Assembly (NCBI RefSeq): GCF_900176425.1
Contig: NZ_FWXS01000005.1
Location: 186,001 to 250,000, forward strand
Reading direction: 5' to 3'
From: Moheibacter sediminis
Lineage (GTDB): Bacteria > Bacteroidota > Bacteroidia > Flavobacteriales > Weeksellaceae
Length of the DNA stretch: 64,000 nucleotides
The translations under genes and the position numbers were made by a program. A model generated the notes under the pieces. It had not been told where the DNA came from, ran no database searches, and saw only the letters and a list, made by a program, of their open reading frames with translations. Each line of letters opens with the position of its first letter. Positions within the stretch are counted from its first letter, which is position 1. Shown here in pieces: positions 9,416-17,645 of the stretch.

Positions 9416-10297
9416 ATGAGTATTAAAGGAAAACTAATTATTATCGGTGGAGCTGTAGACAAAGGCAGTTTTACTGAAGTAAGTTTTGACGAAAATGTTG
9501 CCAACAACCTAAACTTTTTCGAAAAGGGAATTCTTAAGCGTTTAATCAACGAGTCAAAACATAAAAATGAATCCCGAATTGAAGTAATTACAACTGCTTC
9601 GACGATACCATTGGAAGTGGGAGCGGAATATATAAAGGCGTTCAATTATTTGGGTGCGACAGAGGTAGATGTATTACATATTCAAAAACGTGAGCAAGCT
9701 ATGCAGCCTGAAGTTCTCGAAAGAGTAAGAAAAGCTGATGTTGTAATGTTCACGGGTGGAGACCAACTTCGTTTGACTTCTATTTTGGGAGGAACAGAAT
9801 TTCAGGATATCCTTTTGGATAAATATCATAACGAAGATTTCATTTATGCAGGAACTTCCGCAGGAGCAGCCGCAGCTTCGAGCAGTATGATTTACCAAGG
9901 TTCTAGCAAAGAAGCCTTGTTGAAAGGTGAAGTGAAAATCACAAGCGGATTAGGTTTTATTGAAGATGTGATTGTTGATACGCATTTTGTGCAGAGAGGA
10001 CGCATCGGGCGTTTGTTTCAGGCGGTTGTAGGAAATCCAAAAGTTTTGGGGATCGGTTTGGGAGAAGATACCGGATTATTGATAAAGGACGGAACGAAAA
10101 TGGAAGCCATCGGTTCCGGATTGGTAATTTTGGTGGACGGAAGACAAATCAAAAATACAAATCTTACCGATGTTTCGTTGGGTAAACCTGTTTCTATCAG
10201 CAATTTGATTGTCCATGTAATGAGTCAGACCGATACATATGATTTGAATACTTCTGAATTAATCATCCACGGCGAATCTGTACAAGAAGTTGAATAA
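9416..10297 (+). CDS. cphB: Cyanophycinase (peptidase family S51)
   Basis: Serine exopeptidase that cuts cyanophycin into beta-Asp-Arg dipeptides in the cytoplasm. At 293 aa it has the usual length. The nucleophile elbow AGTSAGAAAASS is present, with the catalytic Ser at about 148, as is the upstream FTGGDQ motif near 113-117 that is typical of S51 family CphB. There is no signal peptide, which separates it from secreted CphE-type enzymes and fits recycling of internal granules. The next gene starts at the base after its stop codon and encodes the enzyme that splits the dipeptide. Confidence 0.94.
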   Translation: MSIKGKLIIIGGAVDKGSFTEVSFDENVANNLNFFEKGILKRLINESKHKNESRIEVITTASTIPLEVGAEYIKAFNYLGATEVDVLHIQKREQAMQPEVLERVRKADVVMFTGGDQLRLTSILGGTEFQDILLDKYHNEDFIYAGTSAGAAAASSSMIYQGSSKEALLKGEVKITSGLGFIEDVIVDTHFVQRGRIGRLFQAVVGNPKVLGIGLGEDTGLLIKDGTKMEAIGSGLVILVDGRQIKNTNLTDVSLGKPVSISNLIVHVMSQTDTYDLNTSELIIHGESVQEVE

Positions 10298-11140
10298 ATG
10301 AAGATCATCATTCATGGTGGATTTTTCAGTGAATCCCATACCAATCAGGAAACCAAAATCGCAAAGCAGGAAGCGCTGAAAAGAATTGCTTCCAAATCTT
10401 TTGAATTTTTGAAAAATCATTCCGCTTTGGAAACAGTAGTTTATGCTGTTTCTCTTTTGGAAGATGACGAATTGTTCAATGCCGGAATCGGTTCCCAAAT
10501 CCAAAGTGACGGCGAAATCCGTATGAGTGCTTCTTTGATGGATGGAACTACAGAAAAAATGAGTGGTGTCATAAACATTCAAAATGTAAAAAACCCAATT
10601 CAGGTTGCAGAAAAATTGTTGAGTTATGATGATAAAGTCTTGGGTGGAGAAGGGGCAACTAAATTTGCGAGAAAAAACGGATTTGAATTTTTCTCAACTG
10701 AAATCCCGCAACGAAAAGAAGAGTATTTGGCCAAAGCAAAATCAAACGGTTCGGGAACTGTTGGTTGTGTAGCTTTAGATACCAATGGGAAATTAGCTGT
10801 TGCAACTTCCACAGGTGGAAAAGGTTTTGAAATTCCGGGAAGAATTTCAGACTCTGCAACGGTTGCCGGAAATTATGCCAATCAAAACTGTGCGGTGAGC
10901 TGCACAGGAGTAGGAGAGGATATCGTGAGCGGAGCAGTCGCAGCTAAAATCGTTACGCGAGTAACAGATGGATTAAAAATTGAAAAAGCATTTTCCAGAA
11001 CTTTTGATGAATTGAAACCTTTTGACGGTTTTGCGGGTGCGATCGCGATTGATAAATCAGGAAATATTTACCACCAAGATTCGCATCCTTCTATGGTTTA
11101 TGCTTCTTTTGATGGGGAGAATTTTGAGGTTTTTAATTGA
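10298..11140 (+). CDS. iaaA: Isoaspartyl peptidase / plant-type L-asparaginase
   Basis: N-terminal nucleophile hydrolase that hydrolyses beta-aspartyl dipeptides. Here the likely substrate is beta-Asp-Arg from cyanophycin, giving Asp and Arg. Family motifs are clear: FNAGIGS (60-66), the autocleavage site GSGTVG with catalytic Thr154, the STGG motif (171-174) and GRISDS (181-186). The ATG directly follows the cphB TAA, so the two are surely co-transcribed. At 280 aa it is somewhat shorter than E. coli IaaA (about 320), with a compact N-terminus (HGGF in place of HGGAG) and a compact C-terminus. Asparaginase or general isoaspartyl-repair activity remains possible. Confidence 0.92.
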   Translation: MKIIIHGGFFSESHTNQETKIAKQEALKRIASKSFEFLKNHSALETVVYAVSLLEDDELFNAGIGSQIQSDGEIRMSASLMDGTTEKMSGVINIQNVKNPIQVAEKLLSYDDKVLGGEGATKFARKNGFEFFSTEIPQRKEEYLAKAKSNGSGTVGCVALDTNGKLAVATSTGGKGFEIPGRISDSATVAGNYANQNCAVSCTGVGEDIVSGAVAAKIVTRVTDGLKIEKAFSRTFDELKPFDGFAGAIAIDKSGNIYHQDSHPSMVYASFDGENFEVFN

Positions 11141-11146
11141 TATATC

Positions 11147-11740
11147 GTGAGATTCAGAATTTCTATATTTTTAACTATCTTTTTTTTATTTGCAGCTTGC
11201 AAAAAACAAAATTCCGATTATAGAGAAATTAAATTCAAAAGATTTAATTGGACTCTTAATATTCCTAAAAGTTTTGAGGCTGTTAGTAAACAGGATTGGG
11301 AAAAACATCAAAATAGAGGAACTCAAGCAATAGAAAATACTCTTGGAGAAACAATAGAAAACAATTCTAAAATAATTTTCATTTTTAAGAAATCTAATTT
11401 AAATATATTTGAAGCAAGTTTTCAACCATTTGATGAAAGCATTGATGGAAATCATTCTGATTCTTTTGATATGGTTAATGAAATTTTAACTGAAACATTC
11501 AATAATCAGATTCCAGATATTATTATAGATGAAGAAAGATCTGTAGAAATGATTGATGGATTAAAGTTTCAGGTTAATAAAATCAAATTGACATATCCTA
11601 ACAATACTAAGTTCTATAATGAAATGCATAGTACTCTCATTGGGAAGGAAGAATTAACTGTAAACATAATGTATACCGATGAAAAACTTGGAGAAATTAT
11701 GAGAGAATCATTTCTTTCCTCAAAATTTGGCAATAATTAA
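11147..11740 (+). CDS. Uncharacterised lipoprotein
   Basis: I do not recognise this family. The frame begins at GTG 11147, 6 nt after the isoaspartyl peptidase stop. The N-terminus (FRISIFLTIFFLFAACKK) is a lipoprotein signal with lipobox FAAC, which supports that start. The mature part, about 180 aa, is charged and soluble, with a beta-rich pattern (RFNWTLNIPKSFEAVSKQDW, then two strands near the end) resembling other Bacteroidota lipoproteins of unknown role. It is visibly more AT-rich than the cyanophycin genes before it. It could be read through from that operon, but a functional link is not shown. Confidence 0.7.
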   Translation: MRFRISIFLTIFFLFAACKKQNSDYREIKFKRFNWTLNIPKSFEAVSKQDWEKHQNRGTQAIENTLGETIENNSKIIFIFKKSNLNIFEASFQPFDESIDGNHSDSFDMVNEILTETFNNQIPDIIIDEERSVEMIDGLKFQVNKIKLTYPNNTKFYNEMHSTLIGKEELTVNIMYTDEKLGEIMRESFLSSKFGNN

Positions 11741-11877
11741 ATTGTTTATTTTATAAACACCCTCATGATTGATATCATAATTCAATAAATTTAAATTATT
11801 AAAACACTAAAAATCAATTAGATAAATTTATCATAAATCCCCTAAATTCCACGATTACATTTAGCTATTGAGTTCTT

Positions 11878-11908
11878 TTCTATCCTGAATTTGTCAGACA
11901 TAATTTTG
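11878..11908 (+). promoter_or_regulatory. Promoter of the peroxiredoxin operon
   Basis: TTG (11878-11880), a 20-nt spacer, then TAATTTTG (11901-11908): a good match to the Bacteroidota housekeeping promoter TTG-N17-23-TAnnTTTG. It gives a leader of about 20 nt before the ATG at 11933. Confidence 0.7.
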
Positions 11909-11932
11909 CCTTGAATTTAAAACCAAAAGATT

Positions 11933-12571
11933 ATGTCATTAGTAGGAAAAAAAGCCCCACAATTTATCGCTCCGGCAGTTTTGGACGGAGAAGAAATCGT
12001 TTCAGACTTCGCATTGCCAATCGGCGAGAAAAATATAGTTTTATTCTTTTATCCAAAAGATTTCACATTTGTTTGTCCAACAGAATTGCACGCATTTCAA
12101 GCTAAGTTAGCTGAATTTGAAAAAAGAGATGCCGTTGTGGTAGCAGTTTCTACTGATTCGGAAGAAACACACTTAGCTTGGTTAAATACTGAAAAAGACA
12201 ACGGAGGCATACAAGGTGTAACTTATCCGGTAGTTGCTGACTTAGCAAAAACAATTTCTATGGATTACGGTGTTTTGGCAGGAGAATATGTAAATGATTA
12301 TGAAACGGACAGAATCGTTTTCCAAGGTCTTCCGGTAGCTTACCGTGGAACTTTCATCATCGACAAAAACGGTGTAGTTCGCCACGAAACTATCAACGAT
12401 TTGCCATTGGGAAGAAATATCGAAGAGTATGTACGTTTGTTGGATGCTATTCTTCATGTAGAGAAATTCGGAGAAGTTTGTCCTGCAAACTGGGAAGAAG
12501 GAAAAGCTGCGATGAACGCAACCAAAGACGGTGTTGCTGAATATTTATCAACTAACGTTAATTTGAACTAA
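11933..12571 (+). CDS. 2-Cys peroxiredoxin (AhpC/Prx1 type)
   Basis: Thiol peroxidase that reduces hydrogen peroxide and organic peroxides. The peroxidatic Cys48 sits in FYPKDFTFVCPTE, and the resolving Cys183 lies in FGEVCPANWEEGK, so this is a typical 2-Cys enzyme active as a dimer or decamer. At 212 aa it has the usual length. It is followed after 3 nt by a thioredoxin-like gene, probably its reductant, and by a DUF6952-like gene; I know this trio as a recurrent one in flavobacteria. A good TTG-N20-TAATTTTG promoter lies just upstream, so the operon is probably strongly and constitutively expressed. Confidence 0.95.
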   Translation: MSLVGKKAPQFIAPAVLDGEEIVSDFALPIGEKNIVLFFYPKDFTFVCPTELHAFQAKLAEFEKRDAVVVAVSTDSEETHLAWLNTEKDNGGIQGVTYPVVADLAKTISMDYGVLAGEYVNDYETDRIVFQGLPVAYRGTFIIDKNGVVRHETINDLPLGRNIEEYVRLLDAILHVEKFGEVCPANWEEGKAAMNATKDGVAEYLSTNVNLN

Positions 12572-12574
12572 ATC

Positions 12575-12889
12575 ATGTTCGTAGAAATTTCAGAAGATAA
12601 TTTACCCGAAATATTGAACCAAAATCCAAAAGTTTTGGTTCAGTTCGGAGCGACCTGGTGCGGAAACTGCCGCTTGCTCAAACCAAAAGTAAAACGTTTG
12701 GCAGAAGCAAATCCTGATATTCAGTTCATTTACGTTGATGCCGAAAAATTCCCAGAAAGCCGTAAGCTAGCCGAAGTTACCAACCTTCCTACGTTCGCAA
12801 TTTATAATCAGGGAACTTTTGTCAATCAGGTAGTGACATCGAAAGAAGAACATTTAAAAGAGATTACAAATGAAATTGCCGGTTTATAA
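12575..12889 (+). CDS. Thioredoxin-family protein, CGNC active site
   Basis: Compact thioredoxin-fold protein of 104 aa without signal peptide. The redox motif is WCGNC (Cys29 and Cys32) instead of the classic WCGPC, which usually shifts the redox potential. The cis-proline segment NLPTFAIYNQG is present. It lies 3 nt after the peroxiredoxin stop and overlaps the next gene by 20 nt, so all three are one translational unit. The likely role is reduction of the resolving disulfide of the neighbouring peroxiredoxin; that partner assignment is inferred from the operon. Confidence 0.9.
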   Translation: MFVEISEDNLPEILNQNPKVLVQFGATWCGNCRLLKPKVKRLAEANPDIQFIYVDAEKFPESRKLAEVTNLPTFAIYNQGTFVNQVVTSKEEHLKEITNEIAGL

Positions 12890-13118
12890 AAATTTAGCAA
12901 AATCAGTTTCCAACGAAGCCATGGAAAATGCTTTGGAAGTATTGGAAATCTATGCCGATTCGCCTGCTGTAAAGGAAGAGGAAAGGGAAGCCATCGGCGA
13001 AATCATCTCAAACATCTGCGGAGCGATGGAAATGAAAGCAATGGTTGATGACGGAATGAGCGAACGCGATGCAGCCAACCATTTCATGAAAAGAGTTTTA
13101 GGCTCGATTGATAGATAA
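12870..13118 (+). CDS. Small conserved protein, DUF6952-like
   Basis: A predicted helical, acidic protein of 82 aa that overlaps the thioredoxin gene by 20 nt. It resembles a flavobacterial family I know as DUF6952 (pattern EREAIGEIISNICGAMEM...HFMKRVLGSI), found right after peroxiredoxin and thioredoxin genes. No catalytic residues, cysteines for redox work (only one Cys) or membrane segments are seen. The position suggests an accessory role in peroxide defence, but the function is unknown. It could bind the peroxiredoxin or the thioredoxin. Confidence 0.75.
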   Translation: MKLPVYKNLAKSVSNEAMENALEVLEIYADSPAVKEEEREAIGEIISNICGAMEMKAMVDDGMSERDAANHFMKRVLGSIDR

Positions 13119-13120
13119 AA

Positions 13121-13150
13121 AGGTCATTCAGAACGAAGTGAAGAACCTGA
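13121..13150. repeat. Degenerate intergenic repeat, copy B
   Basis: GGTCATTCAGAACGAAGTGA followed by AGAACCTG, a half-unit of the same family as 5884, 18905, 43409 and 61340. It starts 3 nt after the DUF6952-like stop codon. Confidence 0.55.
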
Positions 13151-13200
13151 ATTTAGCTAATAAAAATAAAGAGATTTTTTTTCATAATAGATTGATTTTA

Positions 13201-13229
13201 GACCCGAGGACGAAAGTTTTCGGGTTTTT
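13201..13229 (+). terminator. Rho-independent terminator of the peroxiredoxin operon
   Basis: ACCCGAGGAC and GTTTTCGGGT pair over 10 bp (two G-T pairs) around a GAAA tetraloop, followed by TTTTT. It separates the peroxiredoxin operon from dnaK. Confidence 0.85.
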
Positions 13230-13345
13230 GATTTAGTAATACAATTTGTATTTTTTTCTTAAGCGGTAAATGGATAATTATTACACTTTAATTCAAAATC
13301 TGTCATTCTGTCATTAAATTCTGACAATTAATTCCAAAAATTCTG

Positions 13346-13363
13346 TTGGCACAATCATTGACT
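13346..13363 (+). promoter_or_regulatory. Sigma-54-like promoter of dnaK
   Basis: TTGGCACAATCATTGAC contains GG (13348-13349), ten bases, then GA (13360-13361). Sigma-54 promoters need GG-N10-GC, so this is a near match with a C-to-A change at -12. The predicted start near 13373 leaves a 30-nt leader. Upstream are TGTCA (13301), TGTCA (13309) and inverted TGACA (13322), which could bind an activator. A similar GG-N10-GA element precedes the DUF2383 gene at 31557. Confidence 0.45.
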
Positions 13364-13402
13364 ATTGAATTGAAAAATTAATCTACAATAAAATTATATA
13401 AA

Positions 13403-15301
13403 ATGAGTAAAATAATAGGAATTGACTTAGGTACTACAAACTCCTGCGTTGCAGTGATGGAGGGTAGCGAACCTGTTGTAATCCCAAATGCAGAAGGTAA
13501 AAGAACTACTCCTTCGATCGTAGCTTTCGTAGAAGGTGGTGAAAGAAAAGTGGGAGATTCGGCAAAAAGACAAGCCGTGACCAACCCGCACAAAACTATT
13601 TATTCGATTAAAAGATTCATGGGAAGCACATTCTCAGAAGCAAACAAAGAAACAGAACATGTTCCGTACAAAATTGTCAAAGGTGACAATGACACCCCGC
13701 GCGTAGAAATTGACGGACGCAATTATACACCGCAAGAAATCTCTGCAATGGTACTTCAAAAAATGAAGAAAACAGCAGAAGATTATTTAGGACATGAAGT
13801 AACGCAAGCCGTTATTACGGTTCCTGCATATTTTAACGATGCACAGCGTCAGGCTACAAAAGAAGCCGGAGAAATTGCAGGTTTGAAAGTAGAAAGAATT
13901 ATCAATGAGCCGACTGCAGCAGCATTGGCTTATGGTTTGGATAAAGCAAACAGCGACAAAAAAATAGCAGTTTATGACTTGGGTGGGGGAACTTTTGATA
14001 TTTCAATCCTTGAATTAGGAGACGGAGTTTTTGAAGTACTTTCTACAAATGGTGACACACATTTGGGTGGAGATGATTTTGACAATGCAATCATCAAATG
14101 GCTGGCTGACGAATTCCAGTCAGAAGAAAATGTAGATTTGAGAAAAGATGCGATGGCACTTCAACGTTTGAGAGAAGCAGCTGAAAAAGCAAAAATCGAA
14201 TTATCTTCTTCTGCACAAACTGAAATAAATTTGCCATATATCACAGCAAATGAAACAGGTCCTAAGCACTTGGTAAAAACTTTGACTCGCGCAAAATTTG
14301 AACAATTGACAGACGATTTGGTTCGTCGTTCGATGGATCCATGTAAAAAAGCATTAAGTGATGCAGGTTTGTCTGCTTCGCAAATTGATGAAGTGATTTT
14401 GGTAGGGGGTTCTACACGTATCCCGAAAATTCAGGAAGAAGTAGAAAAATTCTTTGGTAAAGTTCCTTCAAAAGGAGTAAATCCTGACGAAGTTGTAGCG
14501 ATTGGAGCAGCAATCCAAGGTGGAGTTTTGACCGGTGATGTGAAAGATGTATTGTTGTTAGACGTTACACCGCTTTCATTGGGTATTGAAACTTTAGGTG
14601 GTGTTTTCACTAAATTGATTGAATCCAACACAACCATTCCCACGAAAAAATCTGAAACTTTCTCAACAGCAGCTGACAACCAACCTGCAGTAACTTTGAG
14701 AATCGGTCAGGGTGAGCGTTCTATGTTCAATGACAACAAAGAAATCGGAAGATTTGACTTGATTGACATTCCGCCTGCACCACGTGGTGTTCCACAAATC
14801 GAAGTAACTTTTGATATCGATGCAAACGGTATCTTACACGTTTCTGCGAAGGACAAAGGAACAGGAAAAGAGCAGTCTATCAAAATTGAAGCTTCTTCAG
14901 GTTTGAGCGATGAAGACATCCAGAGAATGAAACGAGAAGCGGAGGAAAATGCATCAAAAGATGCTGAAGCCAAAGAAAAAATCGAAAAAATTAATGGCGC
15001 TGACGCTTTAATTTTCCAAACGGAGAAACAATTGAAAGAATACGGAGAGAAAATTCCGGCTGACAAAAAAGAACCGATTGAAACTGCTTTGGCAGAACTG
15101 AAAACGGCACATTCAACTCAGGAAGTTTCACAAATCGACCCAGCTGTTGAGAAGTTAAATGAAGCTTGGGCAGCGGCATCCCAGGAATTGTACGCTGCGA
15201 TGAACGAGCAACAAGCTGCAGCAAATCCGGCAGATTCTGCAGAAACAACTGCAAAAGCCGATGGCGAAGTGGAAGATGTAGATTTCGAAGAAGTGAAATA
15301 A
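13403..15301 (+). CDS. dnaK: Chaperone DnaK (Hsp70)
   Basis: ATP-dependent cytoplasmic chaperone. The N-terminal actin-like ATPase carries [17 protein letters not shown], the phosphate-2 loop [17 protein letters not shown] and the adenosine motif [11 protein letters not shown]. The beta-sandwich substrate-binding domain starts after the conserved linker [19 protein letters not shown] helical lid and a tail ending EDVDFEEVK complete the 632-aa, full-length protein. Neither grpE nor dnaJ is next to it, as is usual for flavobacteria. It is a single-gene unit with a terminator behind it and a sigma-54-like element in front, so stress control through an activator is possible. Confidence 0.98.
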   Translation: MSKIIGIDLGTTNSCVAVMEGSEPVVIPNAEGKRTTPSIVAFVEGGERKVGDSAKRQAVTNPHKTIYSIKRFMGSTFSEANKETEHVPYKIVKGDNDTPRVEIDGRNYTPQEISAMVLQKMKKTAEDYLGHEVTQAVITVPAYFNDAQRQATKEAGEIAGLKVERIINEPTAAALAYGLDKANSDKKIAVYDLGGGTFDISILELGDGVFEVLSTNGDTHLGGDDFDNAIIKWLADEFQSEENVDLRKDAMALQRLREAAEKAKIELSSSAQTEINLPYITANETGPKHLVKTLTRAKFEQLTDDLVRRSMDPCKKALSDAGLSASQIDEVILVGGSTRIPKIQEEVEKFFGKVPSKGVNPDEVVAIGAAIQGGVLTGDVKDVLLLDVTPLSLGIETLGGVFTKLIESNTTIPTKKSETFSTAADNQPAVTLRIGQGERSMFNDNKEIGRFDLIDIPPAPRGVPQIEVTFDIDANGILHVSAKDKGTGKEQSIKIEASSGLSDEDIQRMKREAEENASKDAEAKEKIEKINGADALIFQTEKQLKEYGEKIPADKKEPIETALAELKTAHSTQEVSQIDPAVEKLNEAWAAASQELYAAMNEQQAAANPADSAETTAKADGEVEDVDFEEVK

Positions 15302-15320
15302 TTAAATTTTCATATAAAAG

Positions 15321-15350
15321 AAAACCCCGGCAGAAATGTCGGGGTTTTTG
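15321..15350 (+). terminator. Rho-independent terminator of dnaK
   Basis: CCCCGGCA and TGTCGGGG form an 8-bp GC-rich stem (one G-T pair) around a short A-rich loop, preceded by A-rich sequence and followed by TTTTT. It begins about 20 nt after the dnaK stop. Confidence 0.92.
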
Positions 15351-15396
15351 GTTTTATAACTTATTAAACTTTGTCAAGGTAATTTAGAGTGAATTT

Positions 15397-15876
15397 TTAC
15401 TCCACTTTCATATTCTGTTTCAAGTAAAAAGCTTCGATGATTTCAGTCATTGGATAATCAAACCAATCGGTTTGCTTTTTGATTTTTAAATCTTTGTCCA
15501 ATTCCAGCCAAATAACGAAACGCATTTCTTCCACTGCTCGGTTATTATAGCTGTGCGGCATAAATTTTCCTTTGGCAACAATGGTAGAATCGCTTGTTAC
15601 GATTTCATCTAATTTGATGGTTTCAGGATTTGAAAAAATAAAGCCTTGGTCAGTCCATCCATAAAAATCTTTGTACAAAAAATTTGGATCATCAGCTTCC
15701 GATTCAAATCCGATGTTTTCATAATGGAAATCTTTGGCATAAAAAGAAACCATCTTATCAATTTCTTTTCTTTTGGAATAATTTTCAAAAAAACGCTCTC
15801 CGATTTCTTGGGTTTTGTTTTGCTTTCCGCAGGAAATTAAAACTGTTGCGGTTAAGAGAAGTATAAATTTTTTCAT
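15397..15876 (-). CDS. NTF2-like (SnoaL-type) lipoprotein
   Basis: Lipoprotein of 159 aa with signal peptide and lipobox LISC (Cys16). The mature part has the outline of an NTF2-like fold: a helical start (IGERFFENYSKRKEIDKMVSF), the segment YAKDFHYENIGF and terminal strands with MRFVIWLELDKDLKIKKQTDW. Such folds serve as enzymes or binding modules; the function here is unknown. Its ATG overlaps the TAA of the upstream lipoprotein by one base (TAATG), so the two lipoproteins form an operon. It converges with dnaK. Confidence 0.72.
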   Translation of the reverse strand: MKKFILLLTATVLISCGKQNKTQEIGERFFENYSKRKEIDKMVSFYAKDFHYENIGFESEADDPNFLYKDFYGWTDQGFIFSNPETIKLDEIVTSDSTIVAKGKFMPHSYNNRAVEEMRFVIWLELDKDLKIKKQTDWFDYPMTEIIEAFYLKQNMKVE

Positions 15877-16286
15877 TAGTCAGGAATGCGTTTTAAATAT
15901 TCTTCAATTTCCGGTAATGTAGCGTCATCATTCATTGCAACCCAAGTGTCGTTGTCCGAATATCCGTAAACTTTTACGGAAACTGTACCACCTTTGGGCT
16001 CTAGTTCGATGCTAGTGCCATCACCTAGTTTTGCCCAGCTGCCATGTGCTCTTTTTCCGTTTTCGGTCAATTCAAAAGCATCTCCATCTATCTTTAATTC
16101 AACGTCTTTTCCTTTGATTTTTCCTTTGAAAGTTCCTTCGTATTCTATATTTTCAGAATTAATTTGTGAAGTTTCTTCCATGTTTTCTATATCGGTTTCA
16201 GATAGTTCTCCGGGAGCAGTATTTTCTTTTTTTCCGCAGGAAACAATCATCATTCCTATGCTTAAAAGAATCAATAATTTTTTCAT
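15876..16286 (-). CDS. Small lipoprotein with an NlpE-like domain
   Basis: 136 aa with lipobox IVSC (Cys17). After an acidic linker, the segment EGTFKGKIKGKDVELKIDGD with a GSWAKLGDGTSIEL strand resembles the N-terminal barrel of NlpE (YxGTYxG...L.L..dg.F.L...G.W), a family linked to envelope-stress sensing in E. coli. The CxxC motif of NlpE is absent, so a sensor or copper role should not be assumed. It is the first gene of a two-lipoprotein operon. Confidence 0.6.
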   Translation of the reverse strand: MKKLLILLSIGMMIVSCGKKENTAPGELSETDIENMEETSQINSENIEYEGTFKGKIKGKDVELKIDGDAFELTENGKRAHGSWAKLGDGTSIELEPKGGTVSVKVYGYSDNDTWVAMNDDATLPEIEEYLKRIPD

Positions 16287-16348
16287 GTATAATTAATTTT
16301 TGATTGAATTTTAACGTATTCAATCTTCAGTTTAGTATAGGGATTGAA

Positions 16349-17533
16349 TTATTTCTTAACGAACATTTCGACATCTTCTTTCGAAACCGGATTTCCCCCT
16401 AAAATAAGAAGACGTTCAACAACATTTCTCAATTCTCGAATGTTTCCTGTCCAGTCTATATTTTCTAGCAACTTAATTGCTTCATCAGAAAAATCTTTCA
16501 CTATCATTCCTGAAGATTCTGCAACCTGCACAGCGAAATGATTGACCAAATGTTTAATGTCCTCTCTACGGTTATTTAACGAAGGAACTTCGATTACGAT
16601 GACCGCCAAACGGTGGTACAAATCCTCTCTGAACCTGCCTTCATCGATTTCTTTGCGCAAATCTTTATTGGTCGCGGCAAGCACCCGTACATCCACTTTA
16701 ATCTCTTTGTCACCACCCACGCGGATGATTTTTCCTTCTTGAAGTGCACGTAAAACTTTTGCCTGAGCCGGAAGACTCATGTCTCCAATTTCATCTAAGA
16801 AAATAGTTCCTCCATGTGCCAGTTCAAATTTCCCTTCCTTGTCTTTGTGTGCACCTGTAAATGATCCCTTTACGTGCCCGAATAATTCACTTTCAATTAA
16901 TTCAGAAGGAATTGCGGCACAGTTCACTTCGATCAAAGCCTTGCGGTTTCTTGAACTTTTTTCATGAACATGATGCGCTACTAATTCTTTTCCTGTACCA
17001 TTTGGACCCGTAATCAAAACGCGGGCATCGGTATCAGCCACTTTGTCGATGATGTCCTGAATGTGGGAAAGAGCGGGAGAAGAACCCACCATTTCATATT
17101 GTTTAGCTACTTTTCTTTTGAGCGCTTTGTTTTCTGTGGTTAATTCTTTGTTTTTGGTAATCAATACTTTTTTGTCCAGGGCATTTCTTACAGTCATCAA
17201 AAATCTGTTCAAATCCGGTGGTTTTGCGATGTAATCAAAAGCGCCTTTTTTGATACAATCTACTGCGGTATCAATGTCGCCATGACCAGAAATCATCAGG
17301 AAAGACAAATCAGGATTGGCTTCCAAAGATTCAACCAAAACCTGAACGCCATCTTTTTTGGGCATTTTTATATCGCTGATAATTAAATCATAATCATTCT
17401 CTGAAATCATTTTCACACCAACTTCACCATCTTCTGCAAGATCAACTTCATAGGATTTATCTTCATCCAATAAAATATTTTTGATTACGTTTCTGATCGC
17501 GGCTTCGTCTTCTATGATGAGTATTTTTGACAT
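16349..17533 (-). CDS. NtrC-type sigma-54 response regulator lacking a DNA-binding domain
   Basis: Two-component activator of sigma-54 RNA polymerase, 394 aa. The receiver domain (1-120) has the phospho-acceptor Asp54 in IISDIKMPKKDG. The AAA+ domain (about 146-380) has Walker A GPNGTGKE (176-183; the usual form is GESGTGKE), the sigma-54 contact loop GSFTGA (223-228; usually GAFTGA), Walker B GTIFLDEIGD and an arginine-finger region FREDLYHRLAV. The protein ends soon after the GNIRELRNVVERL helix, so the usual Fis-type helix-turn-helix is missing. The frame ends cleanly, with no sign of truncation; I know similar short forms from other flavobacteria. It may activate from solution, as proposed for H. 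pylori FlgR. No kinase gene is adjacent. Confidence 0.9.
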   Translation of the reverse strand: MSKILIIEDEAAIRNVIKNILLDEDKSYEVDLAEDGEVGVKMISENDYDLIISDIKMPKKDGVQVLVESLEANPDLSFLMISGHGDIDTAVDCIKKGAFDYIAKPPDLNRFLMTVRNALDKKVLITKNKELTTENKALKRKVAKQYEMVGSSPALSHIQDIIDKVADTDARVLITGPNGTGKELVAHHVHEKSSRNRKALIEVNCAAIPSELIESELFGHVKGSFTGAHKDKEGKFELAHGGTIFLDEIGDMSLPAQAKVLRALQEGKIIRVGGDKEIKVDVRVLAATNKDLRKEIDEGRFREDLYHRLAVIVIEVPSLNNRREDIKHLVNHFAVQVAESSGMIVKDFSDEAIKLLENIDWTGNIRELRNVVERLLILGGNPVSKEDVEMFVKK

Positions 17534-17645
17534 ATTATTAATTTAGTTTTTTCAAATATAGTTTTAAAAATGAAATGTTAAAATTTCAAAAGATTCTTTA
17601 AGCTAAAAGCAGACCAAAGTTGTTTTTGCCAATTAAGAATTCAAA

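Noticed and set aside
14431-15254. Long open frames antisense to dnaK
   Set aside because: They mirror the codon pattern of the strongly coding dnaK strand, have no recognisable domains and no promoter.
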